A model generated the notes under the pieces. The model did not search any database, had not been told where the DNA came from, and saw only the letters and a list, made by a program, of their open reading frames with translations. This document shows positions 1-5,449 of a DNA stretch of 5,449 nt, piece after piece. Position 1 is the first letter of the stretch. Every line of letters begins with the position of its first letter. Where the stretch lies: NCBI GenBank assembly GCA_024280875.1, contig JAJRPH010000413.1, positions 1 to 5,449 on the forward strand, given 5' to 3'. The translations under genes and the position numbers were made by a program. The DNA comes from Deltaproteobacteria bacterium. Lineage in GTDB: Bacteria > Desulfobacterota > Desulfobacteria > Desulfobacterales > Desulfosalsimonadaceae.

Positions 1-126
1 CGGAGGCGAAAAATAACAAAAAAACCGAAAACGCTATCTCAAAAAATAAAATTGCAAGTATCATATTAATAATCAAGGTGTTATATTGTAGTAAAAAAAG
101 TTAACCGGACAGCAGTGATATAAAAT
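1..126. other. AT-rich leader with no recognisable gene
   Basis: This stretch is strongly A/T-rich with several A runs and contains no convincing coding frame. A TTGCAA at 52-57 and a TTATAT at 81-86 resemble -35 and -10 elements, but they lie about 23 bases apart, too far for a normal sigma-70 promoter, so I do not call one. It probably contains the promoter for the dehydrogenase downstream, but the exact site cannot be fixed by eye. Confidence 0.4.
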
Positions 127-225
127 ATGGAAAACAAAAAAGACAAACTTGTAAAAAGTAAGATTTCGATGGCAAAGAAAAAAGCTCCACCAATCTATAA
201 AATTGGCAAGGCGCGCAAATCCTGA
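127..225 (+). CDS. possible small lysine-rich peptide (32 aa), doubtful
   Basis: An ATG-started frame of 32 codons ends in TGA at 223-225. An in-frame TAA at 121-123 means that this ATG is the first possible start. The peptide is very basic: it is rich in Lys, has a second Met at residue 15, and its C-terminal half carries a Pro-Pro-Ile-Tyr segment. No signal peptide or membrane segment is visible. The Shine-Dalgarno region is poor, with no purine-rich block at proper distance. A run of Lys codons arises easily in A-rich DNA, so this may be chance. I do not recognise the product. Its stop is followed directly by the GTG at 226 that begins the extended frame of the dehydrogenase gene. Confidence 0.2.
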   Translation: MENKKDKLVKSKISMAKKKAPPIYKIGKARKS

Positions 226-234
226 GTGATGATA

Positions 235-251
235 CGTACTTTTCGTACTTT
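235..251 (+). repeat. tandem 8-mer CGTACTTT in the SDR leader
   Basis: CGTACTTT occurs at 235-242 and again at 244-251, separated by one T. It sits at the left end of the non-coding segment between the small ORF and the dehydrogenase start. Further right, TTCGT at 242-246 could pair with ACGAA in the following bases. It could be a regulatory site or part of a dispersed repeat; the sequence alone does not decide. Confidence 0.4.
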
Positions 252-312
252 GAAGAAACGAAGGATGCAGCGCAACGCAGAAGTTGGACTTTTTACGAAG
301 CCATCAGGAAAA

Positions 313-317
313 GGGGG
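313..317 (+). promoter_or_regulatory. ribosome binding site that fixes the SDR start at 322
   Basis: The purine block AAAAGGGGG ends four bases before the ATG at 322. Translation from this ATG gives the normal N-terminus of a short-chain dehydrogenase, with the first beta strand starting six to eight residues in. The in-frame GTG at 226 has no comparable site and would add 32 unusual basic residues. Confidence 0.7.
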
Positions 318-321
318 TAAA

Positions 322-1146
322 ATGAATTTATTTAATGATAAAGTTGTGATTGTGACCGGCGCTGCGTCCGGAATCGGACAGGCGCTTTCCGAAGAACTCT
401 GCCTCAGGGGCGCACATGTTGTACTGACGGATTGGAAAGATGAACAGGTATGCAGTGTCACCGAAGCCATACCGGCTACTTGCGGCAGCGCGTCATCGGT
501 TTGCCTGGATGTGACTGATTTTGACGCAGTTAAAGCACTGGTGGATGATACGGTCAAAAAATACGGACGCCTGGACTTCCTGTTTAATAATGCGGGTATT
601 GCTGTGGGCGGTGAAGTCAGGGATATCGGTATTGAAGTCTGGCGAAAGGTGTTAAATGTCAATTTAAACGGTGTGGTTCACGGAGTTGCCGCCGCCTACC
701 CGATCATGGTTAAACAGGGGTTCGGGCACATCATCAATACCGCTTCCATTGAAGGGCTGGTGGCATTTCCCGGGACCGCCTCCTATGTGGCCAGCAAGCA
801 TGCCGTGGTGGGGCTGTCCAACTCCCTGCGACTGGAGGGCGAAGACTTGGGCGTCAAGGTGAGCGTAGTCTGTCCGGGACATATTAAAACCGCTATATTC
901 AATGATTCGGAAATGGTGAATATTGACCGGAAAAAAGTTTTGGAATATTTAGCCAAAATCCCGGGAATCACCCCGGCTCAGTGCGCCAATGTCATCTTAA
1001 AGGGCGTTGAAAAAAACAAGGGCATTATCGTTGTCACTGCGTTTGCCAAATTTCTTTACCTGTTGCAACGCATCAGCCCCGGCCTGGCGTTTAAATTACT
1101 TCTTCATGATATTAAAAATCTCAGGGATGCGAGGATATCAAATTAA
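322..1146 (+). CDS. short-chain dehydrogenase/reductase (SDR), classical type
   Basis: This 274-residue protein is a complete classical SDR, a cytosolic NAD(P)-dependent oxidoreductase acting on an alcohol or ketone. The Rossmann nucleotide-binding motif TGAASGIG lies at residues 12-19. Asp37 at the end of the second strand favours NAD(H) over NADP(H), and an LDVTD motif at 62-66 should contact the adenine ring. NNAG follows at 89-92. The active-site tetrad is Asn114, Ser142, Tyr155 and Lys159 (YxxxK), and PGxxxT lies at 185-190. Length is normal, and the extra C-terminal part (about 190-274) carries the substrate loop and a mildly hydrophobic helix region around 235-262. The start at 322 is chosen from the GGGGG Shine-Dalgarno site and the usual position of the first strand; the GTG at 226 would add a basic, non-homologous leader. 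The substrate cannot be inferred. The hydrolase gene follows 111 bases later on the same strand, so the two may be co-expressed. Confidence 0.93.
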   Translation: MNLFNDKVVIVTGAASGIGQALSEELCLRGAHVVLTDWKDEQVCSVTEAIPATCGSASSVCLDVTDFDAVKALVDDTVKKYGRLDFLFNNAGIAVGGEVRDIGIEVWRKVLNVNLNGVVHGVAAAYPIMVKQGFGHIINTASIEGLVAFPGTASYVASKHAVVGLSNSLRLEGEDLGVKVSVVCPGHIKTAIFNDSEMVNIDRKKVLEYLAKIPGITPAQCANVILKGVEKNKGIIVVTAFAKFLYLLQRISPGLAFKLLLHDIKNLRDARISN

Positions 1147-1156
1147 TAGAGGGAGC

Positions 1157-1173
1157 GCGAGTCGGAGGCTCGC
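1157..1173 (+). repeat. small GC-rich hairpin after the SDR gene
   Basis: GCGAG at 1157-1161 and CTCGC at 1169-1173 can pair around a seven-base loop, ten bases after the dehydrogenase stop codon. Only TT and then GAAAT follow, so it lacks the U-tract of an intrinsic terminator. It could stabilise the 3' end of the mRNA or attenuate read-through into the hydrolase gene. Confidence 0.35.
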
Positions 1174-1201
1174 TTGAAATGATAGTTGTAGATGTTTTAT
1201 T
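1174..1201 (+). promoter_or_regulatory. weak candidate sigma-70 promoter for the hydrolase gene
   Basis: TTGAAA at 1174-1179 matches five of six bases of the -35 consensus, and TTTATT at 1196-1201 matches four of six of the -10 consensus, with a 16-base spacer. The surrounding gap is A/T-rich. If used, it would give the hydrolase its own transcript instead of, or besides, read-through from the dehydrogenase gene. The match is weak and could be chance. Confidence 0.2.
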
Positions 1202-1257
1202 CTTTTAATATGCAGTTTCCAGATAAACAGCATGTAATACTTTAGGAAAATGCGGGA

Positions 1258-2322
1258 ATGAATAGAAGTTTGCGTAATAAAGCAATTGATACGATGGGGT
1301 CGTGGGTGGATTCCCTTTTTCTGAGCTTACCGAAAATCCTGACCCCGTTTAAACCCAAACGGGACATCGACGCCGCCTTATATGAAAAGCAGATGGATTA
1401 TTATTTTGACAAAGGATTTGTTGACCATCCGGAAACTTTTTTTCAGTTTCCCGAAACCATACCGGCTTTTGAAATGATCAGTGAACGGGCGTATGCGGAT
1501 GGAAAAAGTCAGCTGTTTCAATTTCAAAGTGACTATGATCCGAGAAACCCCTTTGTGCGCGAGCAATACCTTGCCCACGCAAACAACCGGACCGGCTATT
1601 TTGTCCGGTGGACGCATGGTGATCCGGGCAGACAGACCGTGCTGTGCCTTCATGGCTACATGCTGGGGGAGCCGAAACAGGCGGAAAAAATGTTCAAGGT
1701 CCGCACCCTCTATGAGATGGGGCTTGATGTGATTCTTTTTATTACTCCGTTTCACTGGAAACGGTCCCCGGCAGCACCGTCGCTGCGCGGGATTTTTTTA
1801 CAACCCGACGATGTAGTCATGACCTGTGAATGCATGGGCCAGGCCATGTTTGATCTTTACGCCACCACACAGATACTCGGACAACTCGGCGCCGGCCAAA
1901 TCGGCATTATCGGCGCCAGCCTTGGCGGATATACCGCCGCGCTGTTTACAGCCCTGACAAATGTCATGGCCTTTACCGCCATGATGGTGCCGGCTGTTAA
2001 TTTTTCCAAACCGTTTGGTCCGGATTCCGCGCGCCTACAGTTTGATGTTACGCCTTTGCTTGAGCAAAAAATGAATCAGATCTGGCAGCTTCATTCCCCA
2101 TTGAATTTTGTTCCGCAAATTCCAAAAGAAAACATTTTAATTATTGCCTCGCGCGGCGATAAATTATGTCCGTTTGAGCATGTTGTGACGCTGTGTGAAA
2201 AATGGTCCTGGCCGCGTCATCATTTTATGACCGGTGGCCACTGGCTGGTTTTAAATCCAAAGGAACGCGGCAGTGCCTGGTACAGCTTTCTATCCGACAT
2301 GCACTTTATCGAAAAAAAATAA
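1258..2322 (+). CDS. alpha/beta hydrolase, ABHD18-like (DUF2048-type)
   Basis: This 354-residue protein is a soluble alpha/beta-hydrolase fold enzyme, expected to be an esterase, lipase or acyl hydrolase. The core begins near residue 125, with the oxyanion-hole segment LHGYMLGEP at 131-139. The nucleophile elbow is GASLGG at 219-224, giving Ser221. The acid is most likely Asp301 in SRGDKLCP, and the base His328 in GGHW, so the catalytic triad appears intact. Residues 1-120 form a long N-terminal extension without a signal peptide, rich in aromatic residues. The overall pattern (long N-terminal region, a HWKRSP segment at 166-171, the GASLGG elbow and late GGHW) resembles the ABHD18/DUF2048 family; this is recognition from memory. 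A TAGGA at 1243-1247 is a fair Shine-Dalgarno site for the ATG at 1258. The gene lies 111 bases after the SDR gene on the same strand. Its substrate is unknown; an ester-linked lipid is a guess. No intrinsic terminator follows it directly. Confidence 0.85.
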   Translation: MNRSLRNKAIDTMGSWVDSLFLSLPKILTPFKPKRDIDAALYEKQMDYYFDKGFVDHPETFFQFPETIPAFEMISERAYADGKSQLFQFQSDYDPRNPFVREQYLAHANNRTGYFVRWTHGDPGRQTVLCLHGYMLGEPKQAEKMFKVRTLYEMGLDVILFITPFHWKRSPAAPSLRGIFLQPDDVVMTCECMGQAMFDLYATTQILGQLGAGQIGIIGASLGGYTAALFTALTNVMAFTAMMVPAVNFSKPFGPDSARLQFDVTPLLEQKMNQIWQLHSPLNFVPQIPKENILIIASRGDKLCPFEHVVTLCEKWSWPRHHFMTGGHWLVLNPKERGSAWYSFLSDMHFIEKK

Positions 2323-2381
2323 GAAAAAATAACAATTACCCTTATTAATCAAAATAAACAGTATGGCACTCAACATTATGA

Positions 2382-2621
2382 AGGGAAGGTATTGTTAATT
2401 TTTTAAGAGCACCAAAAATTCCAAATCATACAGACTTATCAAAGGTTTCGGATAAACCAAAAAAATTGACGTATTTGCAGGATATCAGGAGTTTTTCTGA
2501 GTTGGGGAAACCACATGGTGTTGATTATAGTTATTGGAATAAGAGAGCAGGACTTGCTATTGGAGTTGTTTCTATAATCTCGCTTCTCTCAAAAAGAACC
2601 GGCGGGGAAATCCCGCCGTGA
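2382..2621 (+). pseudogene. open frame without a start codon, possible gene remnant
   Basis: A frame of 79 codons is open between a TGA at 2379-2381 and its own TGA at 2619-2621, but it contains no ATG or GTG. The only TTG codons with useful length are at 2466 and 2475 and have no Shine-Dalgarno site. Even so, the translation looks protein-like: a polar N-terminal half rich in Lys, Asp and Ser, then Tyr-Trp at the start of a hydrophobic stretch (AGLAIGVVSIISLL, about 14 residues) bounded by Arg and Lys. A strong Shine-Dalgarno-like AAGGGAAGG (2381-2389) lies at its left end, followed by a six-T run at 2399-2404 where a base change could restore a start in another frame. I do not recognise the family. 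It may be a truncated small membrane protein or chance. Its last codons run into the hairpin at 2600-2618. Confidence 0.25.
2590..2618 (-). terminator. candidate intrinsic terminator on the minus strand
   Basis: CGGCGGG at 2600-2606 and CCCGCCG at 2612-2618 form a perfect seven-base-pair GC stem with a five-base loop. Read on the minus strand, the stem is followed by GTTCTTTTTGAG, a reasonable U-tract. On the plus strand it is followed by TGAAGAAAA, so it would not terminate the hydrolase transcript in the classical way. It is well placed to stop transcripts running leftward from the helicase operon through the transposase remnant. Confidence 0.55.
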
Positions 2622-2662
2622 AGAAAATTCAAGATTAAAGATGCGACCCTATGTTGCGTTGA

Positions 2663-2711
2663 GTTTTTCGGGCATAAAGATTGATCCGTTTCCGCTTAAA
2701 GCCCGAAAAAC
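2663..2711. repeat. long imperfect inverted repeat (17-base arms)
   Basis: GTTTTTCGGGC at 2663-2673 is matched exactly by GCCCGAAAAAC at 2701-2711. The symmetry extends inward to 2679 and 2695 with 15 of 17 positions paired, leaving a 15-base loop. No T run lies outside either arm, so it is not a standard terminator. It could be a REP-like palindrome or part of a mobile-element end. It is flanked by two other inverted repeats. Confidence 0.7.
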
Positions 2712-2744
2712 CGACACCCACACCACCACCCAATTAAAACAAAA

Positions 2745-2785
2745 ACGGCGTTTAAAAGAAGAAGAGGCTCTTCCTAAAAAGCCGT
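2745..2785. repeat. compound palindrome beside the transposase remnant stop
   Basis: ACGGC at 2745-2749 pairs with GCCGT at 2781-2785, and inside it GAAGAG at 2761-2766 mirrors CTCTTC at 2768-2773, with TTT and AAA runs between that can also pair. On the minus strand the inner hairpin follows the TAG of the transposase remnant directly and is followed by TTCTTTT, so it might act as a weak terminator. It could equally be the edge of an element. Confidence 0.45.
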
Positions 2786-3130
2786 CATTCGTAGGCTTAA
2801 TATCATTAATGAAATAATCAAGGTTTGACCCCAAGTACTCTCAATAATGCCATCAATAAACTTTACTCCTCTGATTACTTCTCCAAGTCGCTCAGGATGG
2901 TGCAACCTGATCCATCGTTTCTGGGCACTGCGACATAACTGAAACGCCATGGTTAATACCGTTAAAGAGGAAAAGCAGCCTCTGACTTTGGCCGTTCTCA
3001 GTCGAACAGTTGCAAACGTCGATTCTATCGGATTTGTTGTCCGAATATGCCGCCAATGTTCAGCTGGAAAATCATAAAATGGTCTAAACCGTCTGAGGTA
3101 TTCGGCTGTTTTACCCAGTTTGTTGAAGGA
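2774..3130 (-). pseudogene. IS256-family (mutator-type) transposase, C-terminal fragment
   Basis: Read on the minus strand, an open frame of 118 codons without a start carries the unmistakable C-terminal part of an IS256-family DDE transposase. FYDFPAEHW lies at residues 18-26, then RTTNPIEST at 30-38, TVRLRT at 41-46 and VIRGVKFIDG at 85-94. Full-length members have about 400 residues, so roughly three quarters are missing, including both catalytic aspartates. Only the third acid, Glu36 in NPIES, is retained. The segment before FYDFP is shortened compared with typical members. Homology seems to end near residue 95; the last 23 residues, encoded by about 2845-2774, look like read-through into unrelated sequence. 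Upstream the frame is closed by TAA at 3133-3131, only 14 bases from the helicase stop codon. No terminal inverted repeats or target duplication could be identified. It is a non-functional remnant. Confidence 0.9.
2813..2835 (-). other. possible element-end block GGGGTCAAACCTTGATTATT
   Basis: The minus strand reads GGGGTCAAACCTTGATTATT just where similarity to IS256 transposase fades. From memory, similar GGGGTCA...TTGATTATT blocks occur at ends of elements linked to REP-associated tyrosine transposases in deltaproteobacterial genomes. I could not verify this. If correct, the junction between two different elements lies around 2835-2845. Confidence 0.25.
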
Positions 3131-3146
3131 TTAATTGAATTCATCA

Positions 3147-5288
3147 TCATCCCAAAAACCGACTTGCTTTTCCACAACTTGTAACCACAACTTCTTTTTT
3201 AGCCCTTGTTGCTGCTACATAGAGTAGGGCACGTTCATGGACTTCTGCATCTTTTTTTATCACAGGGTCAGAGGAATCTGAACCATATCCTTCAAATGGA
3301 ACAATCCCATCATTAACGCCGGCAATGATAACCCGATCAAACTCTATTCCTTTAACCCGATGCATAGTTGCAAGACGTAGGCCGGGATTTGATTGATCTT
3401 CGGCCTCATTTCTCCTTACAAAATAAATTTCAAAGCCTTTACTGGTAATCGCATTTTCATATTGTTTGAGAAGACCGTTGGTGCGTGCAACCAGACACAC
3501 TTCATTTATTGAGCCGTCTTCTTTTTTAATTTTATTCAAATACTCGGCAATGAAATCAATTTCTTCGTGAAAAGTAACAAAATGCCTGACTTCCGGCAGG
3601 ATTCCATGCATCAAGGACTTATAGCCTTTCTGGTTATCAATGCCGCCATCAAGGTCATCAATATGAATCCCTTTAAGTAAACCCACTGCCCATTTACGTG
3701 TTTCATCTGTGGTGCGATAATTAATTTTGAGTTTTTTCCCTCGGCCAATAATTTTTATTCCGCACTGCCCAAGCACAACCTTGTGTCTGTAAATTCTTTG
3801 ATGGGCATCTCCGACAATGAACAGGTCATTTTTTGTTTCTTCGGGTATCATCTGACGAATCAGTTTAAAAGCCTGCATGCCCATATCCTGGGCTTCATCA
3901 ACAACGATTGATTTATATGGCAATACTTCATTTTTTCGTTCTAATAATAATCTTGCGTCCCGCATAGCATCCATGGGTTCCCTTAAACCGTTCTCATTAA
4001 GCAATACCCGGTATTCTTCAAAAACAGTCCAGACCGTTTTTCGCATTTTACGATTTAAACGAACGCCTCTGCCCACCCGGGTAGCCTTCATATATTCTTC
4101 TGCAGATGTAACTGCCTGGGGCTGAATAACACGCTCCCATTCTTCCCTGTAAAAAGACAGATCAAGATTAAGGTCACTCGGAACAATGTCTAAAGCCTTT
4201 TTCCACAGATCATTCGTGCGAGTGCCATAATCAATCTGATAGTCATATCCATTTTTTTTCAGGAATCCGGATACCCATTTGTCAAGATTGATAACCTCGA
4301 TGCGCCGCATCATTTCTTTTGAACAAATCTTTGTCAGATTTTCCTGAATGTCAGCTGCCAGGTTGCGAGTAAAAGTGGTAAACAAGATTTGATCATTTTT
4401 ATTCTTATAAAAACTTTGAACAAGCCATTTGGCTCTGTGCATCGCGACGACGGTCTTACCTGTTCCGGCTCCTCCAAGAACCCTCACCGGACCGTTCCAG
4501 ATACGCTCCACAAGTTTTTGCTGGGATGGATGTAAAAAGATACGCCACTTTTCAAGGGGTGCATTCAAAATGGCTGCCAGTTCAAGATCATCTTCAACCA
4601 CAAAAAATCGACGTCGTGAGTCGGGTTTTTCTAAAGCAGATTCAAAATCTGTTGTGTCGACTTCTTCCTTCTTATCTGACGTTTCAATGTCATTTAGAAC
4701 TTCCTCAAGGGAAAATCCTTCTGCAAGAAAAAATAAGGCCTCGTAAGCCTCCTGTGGAAGCTGATCAGCGACTTCATCAAGTTCGCCAGATGTTTTCAAG
4801 CTTCGAACTAATGAAAGGTGAATCTCAGGAACACCAAAACGAAGCAGGTAATGGTCTTTTATATCATCGAATAACGCTTTTGCCAGTATTTCAGCCGGTG
4901 CTTCAGGTTCCGGTGATTCTATATGAGTCATTGATTCATCGATATCAACAACCTGAAGACTTCCTGTTTCCGGATGTATCTGGTATATCTTATTTTCAGC
5001 CCATTTATAGGCTTTATCATGGTGATCAACCCATAAAAGCACATAAACATTTCCCGTATCGGGCTTTAAAACAATTCCCCGGTAAGATTGATCAATACGA
5101 ACGGATCTCATATTCGGATCTTTGGCCTGGGCTATTTTTTCATAATTAATGCCGTTTGATGTTGGATTTGAGCGAAATTTTGATACAAACGCCATTGCTT
5201 TTGCCTGCTGTTTTTTGGGGATCTTTGAAAAAGATAGTAAAAAATCCGAGGCGATGGCTACTTTGATTTTTTTATTTGTCACTGTCAT
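3147..5288 (-). CDS. UvrD-like SF1 DNA helicase with N-terminal RelE/ParE-like domain
   Basis: This 713-residue protein joins a toxin-fold domain to a superfamily 1A helicase. Residues 8-105 resemble RelE/ParE toxins: an amphipathic helix with KIPKK at 22-26, Arg61, Arg64 and Arg70 on the beta sheet, then VLLWVDHHDKAYKWA at 83-97. A mostly helical linker (about 130-205) and a charged segment lead to the helicase. Visible motifs are the Q-like HPSQQ (253-257), Walker A GGAGTGKT (272-279), motif Ia TFTRNLAAD (305-313), Walker B VVDEAQDM (462-469), motif III VGDAHQRIY (492-500), motif IV NYRTT (523-527), motif V TMHRVKGIEFD (641-651) and motif VI YVAATRAKK (690-698). All look intact, so ATP-driven 3'-5' unwinding is expected. 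The chain ends after SRFLG, followed by TGATGATGA; family members often end near here, though slight trimming is possible. AGGAGAG (5304-5298) is a good Shine-Dalgarno site. The start overlaps the stop of the upstream gene. Whether the RelE-like part cuts RNA or serves as a binding domain is unknown. Base composition seems more A/T-rich than the SDR and hydrolase genes. Confidence 0.93.
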   Translation of the reverse strand: MTVTNKKIKVAIASDFLLSFSKIPKKQQAKAMAFVSKFRSNPTSNGINYEKIAQAKDPNMRSVRIDQSYRGIVLKPDTGNVYVLLWVDHHDKAYKWAENKIYQIHPETGSLQVVDIDESMTHIESPEPEAPAEILAKALFDDIKDHYLLRFGVPEIHLSLVRSLKTSGELDEVADQLPQEAYEALFFLAEGFSLEEVLNDIETSDKKEEVDTTDFESALEKPDSRRRFFVVEDDLELAAILNAPLEKWRIFLHPSQQKLVERIWNGPVRVLGGAGTGKTVVAMHRAKWLVQSFYKNKNDQILFTTFTRNLAADIQENLTKICSKEMMRRIEVINLDKWVSGFLKKNGYDYQIDYGTRTNDLWKKALDIVPSDLNLDLSFYREEWERVIQPQAVTSAEEYMKATRVGRGVRLNRKMRKTVWTVFEEYRVLLNENGLREPMDAMRDARLLLERKNEVLPYKSIVVDEAQDMGMQAFKLIRQMIPEETKNDLFIVGDAHQRIYRHKVVLGQCGIKIIGRGKKLKINYRTTDETRKWAVGLLKGIHIDDLDGGIDNQKGYKSLMHGILPEVRHFVTFHEEIDFIAEYLNKIKKEDGSINEVCLVARTNGLLKQYENAITSKGFEIYFVRRNEAEDQSNPGLRLATMHRVKGIEFDRVIIAGVNDGIVPFEGYGSDSSDPVIKKDAEVHERALLYVAATRAKKEVVVTSCGKASRFLG

Positions 5289-5449
5289 ATTGTCGCTCTC
5301 TCCTGTCCTTTAAAGAGATTTATATATGCATCAGGATCATTAATCACTTCATCTAATGGGAATACTTGCCAGCCTTTTTTTTCAAAGATCTTGAAATATG
5401 CCGATTGTTCAGTGCTTAAAAAAGCAATATGCTTTTCCGGCCAGGAAAG
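5285..5449 (-). CDS. C-terminal end of an upstream gene, partner of the helicase (partial)
   Basis: Only the last 54 codons are inside the window; the gene continues beyond position 5449. Its TGA (5287-5285) overlaps the ATG of the helicase as ATGA, so the two are translationally coupled and very probably in one operon. The helicase Shine-Dalgarno site lies within this coding sequence. The visible tail starts with SWPEKHIAFL, then a helix rich in Tyr, Phe and Lys, then GWQVFPLDEVINDPD and a final helix ending in a short charged tail. The order strand-helix-GWxV strand-helix, with a conserved WPE, resembles the ends of Vsr/DUF559-type restriction-endonuclease-like domains, which also occur at the C-terminus of large DUF1998-type helicases. 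This is an inference from a short piece; no catalytic residue can be seen. The full identity cannot be determined here. Confidence 0.75.
   Translation of the reverse strand, partial: LSWPEKHIAFLSTEQSAYFKIFEKKGWQVFPLDEVINDPDAYINLFKGQERATI

Noticed and set aside
226..321. GTG at 226 as the start of the dehydrogenase
   Set aside because: The ATG at 322 has a strong GGGGG ribosome binding site and gives a normal SDR N-terminus; the extra 32 residues are basic and unlike the family.
195..662. Minus-strand 155-codon frame opposite the dehydrogenase gene
   Set aside because: It is a shadow of the SDR gene; the translation is Ser/Thr/Pro-rich without any motif.
1157..1173. Intrinsic terminator after the dehydrogenase
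   Set aside because: The stem is only five base pairs and no T run follows it.
1378..1755. Minus-strand 125-codon frame inside the hydrolase gene
   Set aside because: It lies wholly opposite a gene with an intact catalytic triad and has no recognisable domain.
2655..2715. Integron attC site, suggested by GTTGAGT beside a long inverted repeat
   Set aside because: An attC needs RYYYAAC at the left end and GTTRRRY at the right; here GTTGAGT is at the left end and no partner box lies at the right.
2649..2834. Minus-strand 61-codon frame in the palindrome region
   Set aside because: It spans two inverted repeats and part of the transposase remnant in another frame; the translation has no recognisable feature.
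4526..5149. Plus-strand 207-codon frame opposite the helicase
   Set aside because: It is antisense to the helicase N-terminal region, has low-complexity composition and no motif, while the minus-strand frame has clear domains.
1..5449. CRISPR array, tRNA or rRNA gene
   Set aside because: No regularly spaced repeats, no tRNA cloverleaf with a T-loop GTTCRA signature and no rRNA-like sequence were seen on either strand.

Overview
The window is bacterial, with compact genes, good Shine-Dalgarno sites and overlapping stop/start codons. Gene flavour (a lone ABHD18-like hydrolase, an IS256-type transposase remnant, a RelE-UvrD helicase) and the style of the dispersed-looking non-coding segments recall sulfate-reducing Desulfobacterota (Desulfobacterales-like). 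That placement is an impression from memory, not a demonstrated assignment.

Layout. Positions 1-321 are an AT-rich leader without a convincing gene. It holds a possible 32-codon lysine-rich ORF and a repeat-like segment in which a spurious GTG extension of the next gene lies. Positions 322-1146 (+) encode a classical short-chain dehydrogenase/reductase with a complete catalytic tetrad. After a 111-base gap, 1258-2322 (+) encodes an alpha/beta hydrolase with an intact Ser-Asp-His triad. These two same-strand enzymes look like a small metabolic pair of unknown substrate.

Positions 2323-3146 have no intact gene and look like a scrap yard of mobile-element debris. In order they hold a 79-codon open frame without a start codon, three inverted repeats within 190 bases, a sequence block that may be an element end, and the C-terminal third or less of an IS256-family transposase on the minus strand.

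Positions 3147-5449 belong to a minus-strand operon that enters from the right edge. The upstream gene is seen only as its last 54 codons, and its stop overlaps the start of the next gene (ATGA). That next gene encodes a 713-residue superfamily 1 UvrD-like helicase with an N-terminal RelE/ParE-like domain. The toxin-fold fusion, translational coupling to a partner with a nuclease-like tail, and adjacency to transposon debris make this the most interesting part of the window. It is a candidate genome-defence or DNA-processing module, but only the helicase is complete here.
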